DNA from: Theobroma cacao
Lineage: Eukaryota > Streptophyta > Magnoliopsida > Malvales > Malvaceae
Assembly (NCBI RefSeq): GCF_000208745.1
Contig: NC_030858.1
Span: 8,850,305 to 8,914,304 of the forward strand
Direction: 5' to 3'
Length of the DNA stretch: 64,000 nucleotides
Under the pieces are notes generated by a model. It had not been told where the DNA came from, did not search any database, and worked only from the letters and a program-made list of their open reading frames with translations. Below are positions 63,301-64,000 of this stretch, in pieces; position 1 is the first letter of the stretch, and every line of letters starts with the position of its first letter. The translations under genes were made by a program, and so were the position numbers.

Positions 63301-64000
63301 TGAACCAAAATACACTAAAGCAAAAAGAACACCACAAAGCTCAAAACCAAGCAATTGATTAACCAACATACTTAATAGTATCCAGTATCACAAAACCATA
63401 AACAAACTGAATTAAATTCATAAAAACACAATAAGAATTCATGGATTAAATACCTCTATCGCCTTGCTAGGTGCAACTCGAATCACATTAACCAGATTGC
63501 CCCTAAACAACCCTTTCCAACCATCAGTCTGCATTATATTATGGAACACCTCAGTTGTAGAATTCCCACTAGTCCCAACCATCAAATGCGTCCTTATTGT
63601 CTCCAATGGCGCAACGCAGGTCCTTGAAACCGCCCCCGCTATGGCACCGCTTATTAACCTTCTTAATGAAGGATTAGAAACCTTGATTTTCAGTTTTAAG
63701 CCAACTTCTTTCTTCTTCTTCTTCAAAGCTACTTCACCTTCTGGTAATCCAACAACCCGAATTTCCTCTTGTGATGGTAAATACTTCACAAACAAATCGG
63801 AAAATGGAGCTTTGATTCCACCATTGTCACGGGGATTTGGGGAGCTTGGTGAAACGCCAAATCCCATTCCCATTTGACCAACGCTTGCAAATAAGCCACC
63901 TGGATATAAGTGATTCCGTTCCAGACTCCATTCAGACCCCAAATCAGATATAGAGAAAAACCCATCTTTTTTATCATCAAACAACTGAATTCCTCTCTTG
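60353..64000 (-). CDS. BT1: BRITTLE1-type adenine nucleotide carrier, start outside window
   Basis: Exons 64000-63454 (cut by the window), 61069-60908 and 60826-60353 join in frame; 393 residues are visible. The first readable residues are KRGIQLFDDKKDGFF, which matches a few residues inside the known N-terminus of BT1, so the ATG should lie only a few codons beyond the edge. The protein has three mitochondrial-carrier repeats with the signatures PLETIRTHL, PLELVKTRL and PLEVARKHM, each starting P-x-(D/E)-x-x-(K/R), and six membrane helices. The 100-residue N-terminal extension is typical of the BRITTLE1 branch. Plant BT1 proteins carry adenine nucleotides across the plastid envelope (ADP-glucose in cereal endosperm, AMP/ADP/ATP export in dicots), with dual targeting reported. 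The C-terminus (VEKDEEA) is acidic. The intron of 2,384 bp between the first two exons carries a foldback transposon. Confidence 0.9.
61605..62635. mobile_element. Foldback (long inverted repeat) element in the BT1 intron
   Basis: Sequences on the two sides mirror each other over about a kilobase. gtttaagaaaatgtct (61627-61642) answers agacattttcttaaac (62600-62615). ggtcatctcaatttgctta (about 61800-61818) answers taagcaaattgagatgacc (about 62421-62439). The exact 23-bp pair at 62131-62153 and 62255-62277 lies near the centre. No transposase ORF is seen. Arm identity is imperfect, so the insertion is old. A Mutator-like non-autonomous element is my guess; target duplications were not certain. 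Confidence 0.75.
62369..62400. promoter_or_regulatory. Three G-boxes within 32 bp
   Basis: CACGTG is present at 62369-62374, 62380-62385 and 62395-62400, built from a repeat of gtgggaaccacgtg. The cluster is in the right arm of the foldback element. Activity is untested. Confidence 0.4.

Noticed and set aside
63464..63877. 137-codon plus-strand ORF
   Set aside because: It is the shadow of the first visible BT1 exon on the other strand.

Overview
The window is nuclear plant DNA, almost certainly from a eudicot. Genes are split by GT-AG introns, intergenic DNA is AT-rich and full of transposon debris, and the recognisable genes (HY5, CESA1, OCP3, an Alba protein, a BRITTLE1-type carrier, a MAPK-substrate-like protein, a miR319 hairpin) are land-plant genes most like dicot versions. 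A woody rosid is plausible, but I cannot name the species. One ambiguous base (n) lies at 20604.

Layout. 1-570: probable end of an old LTR. 1885-3650: broken S-domain-type receptor kinase. 3.7-8.9 kb: no gene seen. 8.95-10.4 kb: RanBP2-type zinc-finger protein (+). 14.27-18.72 kb: three-exon membrane-protein gene (-) whose 3.3-kb first intron holds an intact 417-codon ORF on the same strand. 20.25-20.79 kb: small DNA transposon. 21.2-30.3 kb: decayed Ty3/gypsy element on the minus strand with a tandem-repeat array at its 3' side and LTR-like repeats at its 5' side. 30.9-32.8 kb: OCP3 (+). 34.7-35.0 kb: MAPK-substrate-like gene (+). 37.05-37.18 kb: miR319 precursor hairpin (+). 39.6-40.6 kb: hAT-type MITE with an exact 8-bp target duplication. 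43.0-44.9 kb: HY5 (+). 48.3-55.0 kb: CESA1 in 14 exons (+). 56.1-58.2 kb: Alba protein (+). 60.35-64.0 kb: BRITTLE1 carrier (-), whose start codon lies just outside the window and whose first visible intron carries a ~1-kb foldback element.

The genes are not an operon or a cluster with one task. They are independent plant loci: light signalling (HY5), primary-wall cellulose synthesis (CESA1), defence-related regulation (OCP3), leaf-development miRNA (MIR319), plastid adenylate transport (BT1) and nucleic-acid binding (Alba, zinc finger). I joined exons by hand; each multi-exon gene below gives an uninterrupted frame of the expected family length. I did not find a clearly new biological system. 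The most unusual points are the same-strand ORF nested in an intron, the compact miR319 hairpin that contains no ORF, the paired G-boxes upstream of HY5, and the foldback transposon with three G-boxes inside the carrier gene.
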